Positions 57,056 to 64,000 of a stretch of DNA of 64,000 bases are shown here, one piece after another; position 1 is the first letter of the stretch; every line of letters begins with the position of its first letter. Under the pieces are notes generated by a model, which had not been told where the DNA came from, did not search any database, and saw only the letters and a list, made by a program, of their open reading frames with translations. A program made the position numbers and the translations under genes. Origin of the DNA: Candidatus Villigracilis adiacens (lineage in GTDB: Bacteria; Chloroflexota; Anaerolineae; Anaerolineales; Villigracilaceae); assembly GCA_016703605.1 (NCBI GenBank), contig JADJBU010000026.1, positions 645,066 to 709,065 on the forward strand, given 5' to 3'.

Positions 57056-58912
57056 ATGACAGACACAGCCCCGCAACAATTCAATTTCAAGGCAGAGACC
57101 AGACAACTGCTTCATATTTTGATCCATTCGCTGTACAAGGACCGCGAGGTCTTTCTGCGCGAGTTGATCTCGAACGCATCAGACGCGATCAACCGCCTGC
57201 GCTTCGAGATGCTGACGACGCAGGACGTGCTCGACCCGAAGGCGGATTTGAAGATCCACATCACAGCCGATAAAGAGAATGGCACGCTGACGATCACCGA
57301 CACGGGCATCGGCATGACGCGTGAAGAGATAATCGACCACCTCGGCACCATCGCCCAATCCAGCGCGCGGAAATTCATGGAAGCGGCAAAAGACAAAAGC
57401 GTGGACGCCTCGGGGATGATCGGTCAATTCGGCGTCGGGTTCTATTCGGTCTTCATGGTCGCGGATTGGGTGCGGGTCACGTCGCGTTCCTTCCGACCGG
57501 ATGCCCAGGCTGTGACCTGGTACGCCACCGGCGACGACTCTTATGAGGTGGGCGCCGCTGAGATGACCGAACGCGGCACACGCATCGAGATCAAACTCAA
57601 GGAAGATGCGGCGGAGTTCGCAGAAGAGTATCGCGTCAAGAACATCGTCAACAAACATTCGGATTACATCGGATTTCCCATCTATATCGGCGCGGAAGAG
57701 AAACCGGTCAACAAACAGACCTCACTTTGGCGCACGGCGCGGAACGAAGTCAAAGAGGAAGACTACAAGGACTTCTACCGCCAGACCACGCTCGATTTCG
57801 AAGACCCGCTCCTGCACATCCATATGGTGACGGATGCGCCCGTGCAGTTGTACGCCCTGCTTTTCCTGCCCGCCAAATCCGAGCGGAATATGTTCTCGCT
57901 CCGCAAGGATGACGGCTTGAAGCTCTACTCGCGCAACATCCTGATCGACGAATACAACAAAGACCTGCTGCCTGAATACCTGCGCTTCGTGCAGGGCGTC
58001 GTCGACTCGGAAGACCTGCCGCTCAACGTCTCACGCGAGACGGTGCAATCCAGCGGCTTGATGCCGAAGCTGAAAAAGGTCCTGACCAATCAGGTCATCA
58101 AGGAATTGGAATCTTTGGCGAAAAAAGATGTAGAAAAATACAACTCCTTCTGGAGCGAGTTTGGCGTCTATCTCAAACAGGGAGTCGCCGCCAGCCCGGC
58201 GGATACGGAAACGATCACGCCTCTTTTGCGCTTCAAGACGAATCTACAGCCCGAAACCTGGTCTTCGCTGGAAGAATATGCCTCGCGCATGAAGGACGGG
58301 CAGAAGGTCATCCATTACATCGTGGGGGAAGATTCCAAATCCGTACTGCGCAGCCCGCATTTGGATTCATTCCACGCCAAGGGGTTGGAAGCGCTCCTGC
58401 TCACCGAACCGATGGACTCATTCATGTTGATGGGTCTGCGCAAGTTCAAGGATTACGAGTTGAAAAACGTCGCCGGGGCGGAGGTGGATGGGGAGGACCA
58501 GCCCAGGGCGGAGTCGGAAGCGGAGAAGATTCCCGAGGGAGATTTCAATTCGCTGGTGGAGCGCTTCAAACAGGTTTTGGGCGAACGGGTCGCGGACGTC
58601 CGCGCGAGCAGGCGGCTGGTCACTTCCGTGGCGCGGCTGGTGGATGCGGATGCGAATTCCAACCCCGATTTGCAGCGAGTGTATAAATATCTCGGCAGGG
58701 AGTACGAAATTCCAAAGAAGGTGTTGGAGTTGAACTCATCGCATGAGATTTTGAAGAACCTGCTTAAACTCGATGCGGGGTCCGAGTTGGGCAACATCGT
58801 CATCGAACAGATCTTCGACAGCGCCCTGCTGGTGGAGGGCATTCACCCCGACCCGTCGTCGATGGCGCCGCGCGTGCAGCAATTGATCGAAGCAGCGCTG
58901 GCGGGTAAATAG
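57056..58912 (+). CDS. htpG: Chaperone HtpG (Hsp90)
   Basis: A 618-residue Hsp90. The ATPase domain has ELISNASDAINRLRFEML, DTGIGMTREEIIDHLGTIAQSS and GQFGVGFYSVFMVAD. The middle domain has the catalytic Arg in NVSRETVQ. The C-terminal dimer domain ends without an MEEVD tail, as in bacteria. It refolds proteins in the cytosol with ATP. AGGAGC precedes the ATG. The 260 bp upstream hold no gene. Confidence 0.97.
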   Translation: MTDTAPQQFNFKAETRQLLHILIHSLYKDREVFLRELISNASDAINRLRFEMLTTQDVLDPKADLKIHITADKENGTLTITDTGIGMTREEIIDHLGTIAQSSARKFMEAAKDKSVDASGMIGQFGVGFYSVFMVADWVRVTSRSFRPDAQAVTWYATGDDSYEVGAAEMTERGTRIEIKLKEDAAEFAEEYRVKNIVNKHSDYIGFPIYIGAEEKPVNKQTSLWRTARNEVKEEDYKDFYRQTTLDFEDPLLHIHMVTDAPVQLYALLFLPAKSERNMFSLRKDDGLKLYSRNILIDEYNKDLLPEYLRFVQGVVDSEDLPLNVSRETVQSSGLMPKLKKVLTNQVIKELESLAKKDVEKYNSFWSEFGVYLKQGVAASPADTETITPLLRFKTNLQPETWSSLEEYASRMKDGQKVIHYIVGEDSKSVLRSPHLDSFHAKGLEALLLTEPMDSFMLMGLRKFKDYELKNVAGAEVDGEDQPRAESEAEKIPEGDFNSLVERFKQVLGERVADVRASRRLVTSVARLVDADANSNPDLQRVYKYLGREYEIPKKVLELNSSHEILKNLLKLDAGSELGNIVIEQIFDSALLVEGIHPDPSSMAPRVQQLIEAALAGK

Positions 58913-58920
58913 CGGAATCC

Positions 58921-58964
58921 ACCGACTCCCGTCGTTGGACTCAAAAGTCGGGAGACTTTTGAGT
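58921..58964. repeat. CGACTCCCGTCGTTGG element with GGACTCAAAAGTC hairpin
   Basis: CCGACTCCCGTCGTTGG, then GGACTCAAAAGTC-GGGA-GACTTTTGAGTCC. The same words form the repeat at 15287-15446. Confidence 0.75.
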
Positions 58965-58983
58965 CCTTAATAAGGAGAATCCC

Positions 58984-59352
58984 ATGAGCCCAGCGCGTTT
59001 ATCGAAAGTCGAAGCGGGGATGCGTCTCGTACTCGAATTCAACGAAGCCTTCAACCGGCACGACGTCCCCGGTATGATGAAGTTGACGACAGAAGATACC
59101 GTCTTCGAGAACACGGCTCCCGCGCCGGACGGGACGGTTTATTCCGGCAAAGAGGCGGTGACTCAATTCTGGGTTGACTTCTTCCGCGAATCGCCGAAGG
59201 CGCACATCGAGATCGAAGACATCTTCGGTCTGGGTCAACACTGCGTCATGCGCTGGAAATATTCCTGGGGGGAGGGTCACGTGCGCGGCGTGGATATTTT
59301 CACGGTAAGGGAAGGCTTGATCTCGCAGAAACTGTCCTACGTCAAGGGGTGA
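58984..59352 (+). CDS. SnoaL-like (NTF2-fold) protein
   Basis: A 122-residue NTF2-like protein. Features are LVLEFNEAFNRHDVPGMMKLTTEDTVFENTAPAPDG, KEAVTQFWVDFFRESP and HCVMRWKYSWGEGHVRGVDIFTVREGLISQKLSYV. The ending DIF.V..G.I..K..Y.K is the SnoaL-like polyketide-cyclase signature. It could be an isomerase or a scaffold. AAGGAG precedes the ATG. The substrate is unknown. Confidence 0.88.
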   Translation: MSPARLSKVEAGMRLVLEFNEAFNRHDVPGMMKLTTEDTVFENTAPAPDGTVYSGKEAVTQFWVDFFRESPKAHIEIEDIFGLGQHCVMRWKYSWGEGHVRGVDIFTVREGLISQKLSYVKG

Positions 59353-59442
59353 GGCGGACACAAATTCAAGACTCTTGTCACTATCGTAATTTCCCGCTCC
59401 TTCATATACTTGGAATCACAACTGCCAAAAAAGGAGAATGTA

Positions 59443-60192
59443 ATGAAACATATAAATTTTACCGGGATCATCCTGTCGCTCACGGTGATCCTCTCTGCCT
59501 GCGCTTCGCCCACCCCGGTTGCTCCCACTGATACGCCGCTTCCGCCCCCGACCGACACAGCCTCTCCGCCCACCGCAACACTCGAACCTTCTTCCACGCC
59601 AGACCCGCTCCTCTTCCGCGACGATTTCGAAGGCGCATTGGATGAAGGCTGGGCATGGACGAACGAGAACAACAAATACTGGAACCTGACGACCAACCCC
59701 GGCTGGCTGGAGATGAGCGCGCAGCCCGGCTACATCGGCGATGGGACGGTGAAGAACCTGTTGTTGCGCCCCATTCCCACGGGGAATTTCGAACTGGAGA
59801 CGAAGGTCATCTTCGCGCCGAAGGGCAACTTCCAGATCGCGGCATTGGTGATCTACGAAAGCGGTCCGAACTTTGTACAATTCGGGCGCGCCTTTTGCGG
59901 TCCATGCCCAACAAAAGATGGATTCTATTTTGACATGTTCGTGGACGGCGTATTCGGCGGGCAGAACTTCGCCACCGCCATCACCTCGGGAGACACCGTT
60001 TCCCTGAGACTGCGCCGCGAAGGAAACAAATACACCAGTTACGGCAGCCTCGACGGCGCGGACTGGCAGGTGATCGGCACCCACCAAACCGATATGAATC
60101 CCGGTTTCGTCGGCTTGACCGCCGCGCAGGCAAACGGCTCCCAACCCGGTCCGGCACAATTTGATTACTTCATTATCAACGCATTACCATAA
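59443..60192 (+). CDS. Lipoprotein with concanavalin-like (DUF1349-type) domain
   Basis: A 249-residue lipoprotein. The lipobox is LSAC (Cys18), followed by a Thr/Pro/Asp stalk to about residue 50. The globular part reads FRDDFEGALDEGWAWTNENN, FELETKVIFAPKGNFQIAALVIYES, VSLRLRREGNKYTSYGSLDGADWQVIGTH and NPGFVGLTAAQ, the pattern of DUF1349/beta-xylosidase C-terminal-like sandwiches that bind sugars. AAAAGGAGA precedes the ATG. It resembles the lipoprotein at 55257 in design. A terminator follows. Confidence 0.82.
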   Translation: MKHINFTGIILSLTVILSACASPTPVAPTDTPLPPPTDTASPPTATLEPSSTPDPLLFRDDFEGALDEGWAWTNENNKYWNLTTNPGWLEMSAQPGYIGDGTVKNLLLRPIPTGNFELETKVIFAPKGNFQIAALVIYESGPNFVQFGRAFCGPCPTKDGFYFDMFVDGVFGGQNFATAITSGDTVSLRLRREGNKYTSYGSLDGADWQVIGTHQTDMNPGFVGLTAAQANGSQPGPAQFDYFIINALP

Positions 60193-60204
60193 GTTGTAAC
60201 CCAT

Positions 60205-60241
60205 AAAAAAGACCTCCGAAATCAACTTCGGAGGTCTTTTT
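60205..60241 (+). terminator. Intrinsic terminator after the lipoprotein gene
   Basis: AAAAAGACCTCCGAA pairs with TTCGGAGGTCTTTTT around ATCAAC. The A/T flanks allow use in both directions, so it may also end serC transcription. Confidence 0.9.
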
Positions 60242-60246
60242 CTTTC

Positions 60247-60285
60247 CGCTCACTATTTGCTATTCACCATCCCCTATTCACTGCT
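60247..60285. repeat. Short heptamer-like repeat (CTATTCAC words)
   Basis: ACTATTTGCTATTCACCATC and CCCTATTCACTGC adjoin the serC stop. Confidence 0.55.
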
Positions 60286-60287
60286 CT

Positions 60288-61379
60288 TTACCCGTTCTTC
60301 TTCTGAAACTCCTTCATAAACTTCGCCAGTTCCTTCGCGCCTTCAATCGTCATCGCGTTATAAACCGAGGCGCGCATCCCGCCCACGGAGCGGTGTCCTT
60401 TCAAGCCGATCAGGTCGTTCTTCTTGGCTTCCCTGGCAAAAGTATCTTCGAGTTCCTCGCTCGGCAAGCGGAAGGGAATGTTCATCAACGAACGCGCTTC
60501 CGGCACGGTATGTCCGCGATAGAAACCGCCGCTTTCGTCAATGGCGTTGTAGACGATGCCAGCCTTCTCGCGGTTGATCTTTTCAACTGCCGCGAGTCCG
60601 CCGACCTTCTTCGCCCACTTGAAAACCAAGCCAACCATATAGATCGCAAACGAAGGCGGAGTGTTGTGCAACGAACCGCTCTCGGCGAGGGTCTTGTAAT
60701 CGAGCATCACGGGCAGGTTCTCGGGAGTACGGGCGAGCATGTCATCCCGCGCGATCACAACGGTCACGCCTGAAGGACCGGCATTCTTCTGCGCGCCCGC
60801 GTATAACAACGCATATTTCGATACGTCAATCGGGCGGCTGATGAAATCGGACGACGTATCGCAGACCAGCGGCACGCCATCGGGCGGGGTCGGCTCATTG
60901 AAAAATTCCACGCCATGAATGGTCTCGTTCGACGTGAAATGCAAATACGCGGCTTTCGGGTCGAGGTCCAAAGACTTGGGCAGGCAGTTGAAACCGTCCG
61001 CTTCGGTGTTCGCGGCGGCGCGCGCCGTTCCCAACTTCTTCGATTCCTTCAAGGCGATCTTGCTCCATGACCCCGTCACCACATAATCGGCAGAAGCGCC
61101 CGCCGCCCGCAGGTTCATCGGCAGCATCGCAAATTGCAGCGTCGCGCCGCCCTGCAAAAACATCACCTTGTAATTCGACGGGATGCCCAGCAGCTCGCGC
61201 AGATCGGCTTCGGCAGTTTGGATGACCGCTTCGAACTCCTTCGAACGGTGGCTGATCTCCATCACCGACATCCCCGTGCCTTTGAAGTTCAGCAACTCCG
61301 CCTGCGCCTCCTGCAACACCTCCAGCGGCAGCACACCCGGGCCCGGATTGAAATTATGGACTCGTTTTAAATCAGACAT
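60288..61379 (-). CDS. serC: Phosphoserine aminotransferase
   Basis: A 363-residue PLP enzyme that makes phosphoserine from phosphohydroxypyruvate. It opens with HNFNPGPGVLPLEVLQEAQAELL, has GTGMSVMEISHRSKEF, and the PLP Lys lies in YAGAQKNAGPSGVTVV. SVGGMRASVYNAMT near the end is typical. The ATG at 61379 has AGGAG upstream; the longer frame to 61478 lies in the leader. It diverges from serA and its promoter is at 61509-61537. Confidence 0.96.
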   Translation of the reverse strand: MSDLKRVHNFNPGPGVLPLEVLQEAQAELLNFKGTGMSVMEISHRSKEFEAVIQTAEADLRELLGIPSNYKVMFLQGGATLQFAMLPMNLRAAGASADYVVTGSWSKIALKESKKLGTARAAANTEADGFNCLPKSLDLDPKAAYLHFTSNETIHGVEFFNEPTPPDGVPLVCDTSSDFISRPIDVSKYALLYAGAQKNAGPSGVTVVIARDDMLARTPENLPVMLDYKTLAESGSLHNTPPSFAIYMVGLVFKWAKKVGGLAAVEKINREKAGIVYNAIDESGGFYRGHTVPEARSLMNIPFRLPSEELEDTFAREAKKNDLIGLKGHRSVGGMRASVYNAMTIEGAKELAKFMKEFQKKNG

Positions 61380-61508
61380 GGATTCAGACTCCTGTTTTGA
61401 ATGGATTGAAGGACAAACGCCTCGATCGTAGACTTGGGCTTGACTCTGTTTCGACAGCAGTTGCCTGCCCTGTTGCATTGTATCAAATCAGACACTACCA
61501 TCCAATTC

Positions 61509-61537
61509 ATTATAAATTTTGTCAGACAAACCTACAA
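61509..61537 (-). promoter_or_regulatory. Promoter of serC
   Basis: On the minus strand TTGTAG (61537-61532) and TATAAT (61514-61509) are 17 bp apart. The predicted leader to the serC ATG is about 120 nt. Confidence 0.6.
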
Positions 61538-61572
61538 GAACAAATGGCACGATTCCCACCTGATGGTTGTCG

Positions 61573-61601
61573 TTGACAAAGAATATCCTCATTGTTAGAA
61601 T
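61573..61601 (+). promoter_or_regulatory. Promoter of the serA leader
   Basis: TTGACA (61573-61578) and TAGAAT (61596-61601) are separated by 17 bp. The best promoter match in the window; the predicted start coincides with the leader ORF ATG at 61607. Confidence 0.75.
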
Positions 61602-61606
61602 GACCG

Positions 61607-61621
61607 ATGTGTTGCGCATGA
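61607..61621 (+). CDS. Four-codon leader ORF (Met-Cys-Cys-Ala) of serA
   Basis: ATG TGT TGC GCA TGA starts 6 nt after the -10 box, at the predicted transcript start, so it would be translated as a leaderless ORF. Its stop overlaps the ATG of a second short frame (61618-61671, MNSQTGTQPLRRFGSCF) that runs through the terminator. Two adjacent Cys codons ahead of a serine-synthesis gene suggest cysteine-dependent attenuation, since serine feeds cysteine synthesis. Very short, so chance cannot be excluded. Confidence 0.4.
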   Translation: MCCA

Positions 61622-61628
61622 ATTCACA

Positions 61629-61670
61629 AACAGGAACTCAGCCGCTTCGGCGGTTTGGTTCCTGTTTTTA
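61629..61670 (+). terminator. Intrinsic terminator or attenuator in the serA leader
   Basis: AACAGGAAC pairs with GTTCCTGTT, enclosing a second stem CCGC-TTCG-GCGG, followed by TTT. It lies between the promoter and serA, so read-through must be controlled or partial. Confidence 0.85.
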
Positions 61671-61682
61671 ATTTCACTCATG

Positions 61683-61731
61683 GTAGCGCGAAATACCCTT
61701 CGCCAAACTCAGGGCAAGAATTTCGCGCTAC
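61683..61731. repeat. Hairpin GTAGCGCGAAAT...ATTTCGCGCTAC before serA
   Basis: A 12-bp perfect stem. The loop contains CCCTTCGCCAAACTCAGGG, a reversed copy of the CTGAGC...TCGAAGGG family. Confidence 0.7.
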
Positions 61732-61748
61732 TAAAACAGGAGAATCCA

Positions 61749-62648
61749 ATGAAGATCATTATCTGCGACAAGACCGAAAAAGAATACATCGAACAGATGC
61801 GCGCCGCCGGGCTGACCGTTGACGTGCGTGACGACATCACCCCGGAACAGTTGCTGGTTGAACTGCCGAACTATGAGGGCATGGTCGTCCGTTCGCGCAC
61901 CAAGGTCCGCAAAGACCTGATCGACGTGTGCCCCAACCTCAAGGTCATCCTGCGCGGCGGTGCCGGGCTCGATACCATTGACCATGAATATGCCAAGGAA
62001 AAAGGCATCACGGTCATGAACACTCCGCTCGCCAACTCCAAATCGGTGGCGGAGCTTGCCATTGGTTACATGCTGATGATGGCTCGCTCGCTCTACAAAG
62101 CCAGCGCCACCATGAAAGCCGAAAAATGGGAAAAGAAAGCCTTCAACGGCGACGAGATCGGCGGCAAGACCCTCGGGCTGATCGGCATCGGCAACATCGG
62201 CAAGGAAGTCACCAAACGCGCCCTCGCCATGGAAATGACCGTGGTTGCCTACGACCCGTATGTGAAAGAAATGGCTGGCGTCAAACTGGTCAGCCTCGAT
62301 GAGTTGCTCGCCCAATCTGATTACATCAGCCTGCACCTGCCGAAGACCAAAGAATCCAGCAATATGATCGGCAAAGAACAGTTCGCCAAGATGAAGAACG
62401 GCGTCCGCATCGTCAACTGCGCGCGCGGTGGAATCGTCAACGAAGAAGCACTCTACGAAGCGCTGACCAGTGGAAAGGTCGCCGGAGCCGCGTTGGACGT
62501 CTTCAACGAAGAGCCCCCCACCGACTGGAAACTCGCCAAGCTTGACAACGTCATCGCATCCCCGCATATCGGCGCAGCGACAAAAGAAGCCCAAGCCCGC
62601 GTCGGCGCGGAAGTGGCAGAGAAGTTGATCGCGTTCGCGAAGAAATAA
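61749..62648 (+). CDS. serA: D-3-phosphoglycerate dehydrogenase (short form, no ACT domain)
   Basis: A 299-residue 2-hydroxyacid dehydrogenase. LGLIGIGNIGKEV is the NAD loop, NCARGGIVNEEAL holds the Arg, and SPHIGAATKEA holds the catalytic His. It lacks the C-terminal ACT domain used for serine feedback in long forms, so control may rest on the leader. It catalyses the first step of serine synthesis, with serC divergent. AGGAG precedes the ATG. The DUF1015 gene follows. Confidence 0.95.
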   Translation: MKIIICDKTEKEYIEQMRAAGLTVDVRDDITPEQLLVELPNYEGMVVRSRTKVRKDLIDVCPNLKVILRGGAGLDTIDHEYAKEKGITVMNTPLANSKSVAELAIGYMLMMARSLYKASATMKAEKWEKKAFNGDEIGGKTLGLIGIGNIGKEVTKRALAMEMTVVAYDPYVKEMAGVKLVSLDELLAQSDYISLHLPKTKESSNMIGKEQFAKMKNGVRIVNCARGGIVNEEALYEALTSGKVAGAALDVFNEEPPTDWKLAKLDNVIASPHIGAATKEAQARVGAEVAEKLIAFAKK

Positions 62649-62719
62649 ACCATCCAGTCCTGAGGAGGGCCCTTTCCCACAAAACCTGTCAGATTCTAAA
62701 TAAGAGGAGACCCTTATTC

Positions 62720-63676
62720 ATGAAAATCATCAGCGACATTGGCATTCAGATCCCGCAAGTGGTTCTTCCCAAGCCCGGCATTGACCCGCAGAAGTGGGCG
62801 GTGATTGCGTGTGACCAGTTCACGTCCGAGCCGGAGTATTGGAACGAGGTCGAGAAGATCGTCGGCGATGCGCCATCGACCTTGCGCCTGACCTTCCCCG
62901 AAGTCTATCTCGAAGGACCGGGCGGGGATGAACGCATTCAGAACATTCAGGCGGCGATGAAGAAGTACATGGATGAAGGCATCCTCCAGCCGCATGATGG
63001 TTTTGTGTATGTCGAGCGCCAGACCTTGCACGGCAAGACCCGCAAAGGTGTGATGCTGTGCCTCGACCTCGAACGCTATGATTACAACAAAGGCTCCTCC
63101 AGCCTGATCCGCGCCACCGAAGGGACGATCGTGGATCGCCTGCCTCCGCGCATCAAAATTCGCGAAGGCGCACAGCTTGAATTCCCGCATATTTTGGTGT
63201 TGATCGACGACCCGAACAAGACCGTCATCGAACCGTTGACGGCGGCGAAAGCGAAGTTTGAGAAGCTATATGATTTTGAGACCATGCTGGGAAGTGGTCA
63301 TCTCGCTGGCTTTGCCGTGAATGCTGACTTTGAAAATCAAGTCGTCGAAGCCCTGCGCGGACTCGCCTCTCCTGAAACCTTCGCCGCCAAATACGGCGTG
63401 GACAAATCTCTGCCGGTGCTGCTCTTCGCCATGGGCGACGGCAATCACTCGCTTGCGACTGCCAAAGCCATTTGGGAAAAGATCAAAGCCGAAGTGGGCA
63501 TGGATCACCCCGCGCGTTATGCCTTGGTTGAAATTGAAAACGTCCATGATGAGGCGTTGGAATTCGAGCCGATTCACCGCGTAGTCTTCGGCTTGAAGAA
63601 AGATGTCTTTGCTGAGATGAAGTCTTTCTTCGGCGAGAATTACAAATACACCCCGTTGCCAACGGCGCGGAGATGA
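62720..63676 (+). CDS. DUF1015 family protein, first part (frameshifted)
   Basis: The first 318 codons of a DUF1015 protein (COG4198-like). Features are IQIPQVVLPKPGIDPQKWAVIACDQFTSEPEYW and LPVLLFAMGDGNHSLATAKAIWE, where the DGNH block resembles the DGHHR of ParB-like SerK kinases (weak similarity, inferred). The frame ends at a TGA created by a one-base deletion near 63655; the other frame continues as the same protein. It follows serA by 71 bp on the same strand. A role in serine or phosphoserine handling is suggested only by context. Confidence 0.85.
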   Translation: MKIISDIGIQIPQVVLPKPGIDPQKWAVIACDQFTSEPEYWNEVEKIVGDAPSTLRLTFPEVYLEGPGGDERIQNIQAAMKKYMDEGILQPHDGFVYVERQTLHGKTRKGVMLCLDLERYDYNKGSSSLIRATEGTIVDRLPPRIKIREGAQLEFPHILVLIDDPNKTVIEPLTAAKAKFEKLYDFETMLGSGHLAGFAVNADFENQVVEALRGLASPETFAAKYGVDKSLPVLLFAMGDGNHSLATAKAIWEKIKAEVGMDHPARYALVEIENVHDEALEFEPIHRVVFGLKKDVFAEMKSFFGENYKYTPLPTARR

Positions 63677-64000
63677 CTCAACGTGTGGACTCTGCCTCTG
63701 GAGAAAATCAACTCATCGGCGTGGTCGGCGGCGGACAACAATTCGGCGTGATCGAGATCAGCAAGCCGTCTACCAATCTGGCGGTGGGAACCATTCAAGC
63801 CTTCCTCGACCCGTTCGTGAAGAACGGCGGCGCGGAGAAAATTGACTACGTCCACGGCGAAGATGTGGTCGAACGCCTGTCCCTGCAAAGCGGAAATGTC
63901 GGCTTTTACCTGGCGGGCATGCACAAGAACGAACTGTTCAAGACCGTCATCCTGGATGGCGCTCTGCCCCGCAAGACCTTCTCGATGGGCGAAGCGAAGG
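63658..64000 (+). pseudogene. DUF1015 family protein, out-of-frame remainder, cut by window end
   Basis: In the frame one base away the protein continues: ANGAEMTQRVDSASGENQLIGVV, FGVIEISKPSTNLAVGTIQAFLD and GFYLAGMHKNELFKTVI. It runs off the window at 64000. A single base added near 63655 would join it to the upstream part, so this is one gene with a frame break or a sequencing error. Confidence 0.85.

Overview
The window looks like a chromosomal piece of a moderately GC-rich member of the Chloroflexota, most likely class Anaerolineae. This is inferred from gene content (several lipoproteins with a Thr/Pro stalk after the lipobox, a split methylcrotonyl-CoA-type carboxylase, DUF1015 next to serA, MsrPQ, tandem GNAT proteins) and not from a marker gene. 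No rRNA, tRNA, CRISPR array, transposase or phage module was seen.

Layout: 0-3.5 kb is a minus-strand operon of three acetyltransferases and a zinc-ribbon protein, preceded by a 28-codon leader ORF and two tandem terminators. 3.6-7.8 kb holds a receiver domain, a BMP-like lipoprotein, Hsp20, an M23 peptidase, a DinB-like protein and a NarL-type regulator. 8.1-11.2 kb is an operon of a PrsW-like membrane protein lacking most catalytic residues, a small anchored protein and a trypsin-like lipoprotein. 11.4-15.9 kb has endonuclease IV, the conserved pgpH-ybeY-dgkA operon and a YqeY-like protein. 15.9-20.1 kb is accessory: a frameshifted Cys-rich secreted protein, a membrane protein, a lipoprotein, an MNT-HEPN pair with a frameshifted HEPN gene and a HetC-like protein. 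20.2-29.8 kb has a cobalamin adenosyltransferase, DUF554, a PlsY-like protein, an SDR, ComEC, an S51 peptidase, MsrPQ and a DsbA-like protein. 30-34.2 kb has two deoxynucleoside kinases, pyrB, a NIF3/PII-like protein and a nucleotidyltransferase. 34.3-44.7 kb has two glycosyltransferases, NTF2-like and PH-like proteins, a HAD protein, a sulfatase, an SDR, MutS2, a lipoprotein and a dual-specificity phosphatase. 46-53.2 kb is an acyl-CoA carboxylase cluster (carboxyltransferase, biotin carboxylase, BCCP, MaoC hydratase, CitE-like lyase). 53.3-60.2 kb has a decayed DUF1801 gene, DUF2200, a threonine-dehydrogenase-like SDR, a CoA-binding protein, HtpG and two related lipoproteins. 60.3-64 kb is the serine cluster: serC diverging from serA and a frameshifted DUF1015 gene that runs off the window.

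Three themes cross the window. First, many genes begin 6-8 nt after a TATAAT-like -10 box with no Shine-Dalgarno sequence, so a leaderless class coexists with an SD-led class. Second, degenerate tandem repeats with a 7-bp period lie in many intergenic regions and also inside conserved genes as in-frame insertions (mutS2, accC, comEC). Third, two operons carry a short leader ORF followed by intrinsic terminators: the GNAT operon and serA. These two are the best candidates here for an undescribed regulatory system.

Four genes carry single-base frame breaks (Cys-rich protein, HEPN, DUF1801, DUF1015). They could be real decay or uncorrected sequencing errors. All coordinates and residue positions were counted by hand; no database search or folding program was run.
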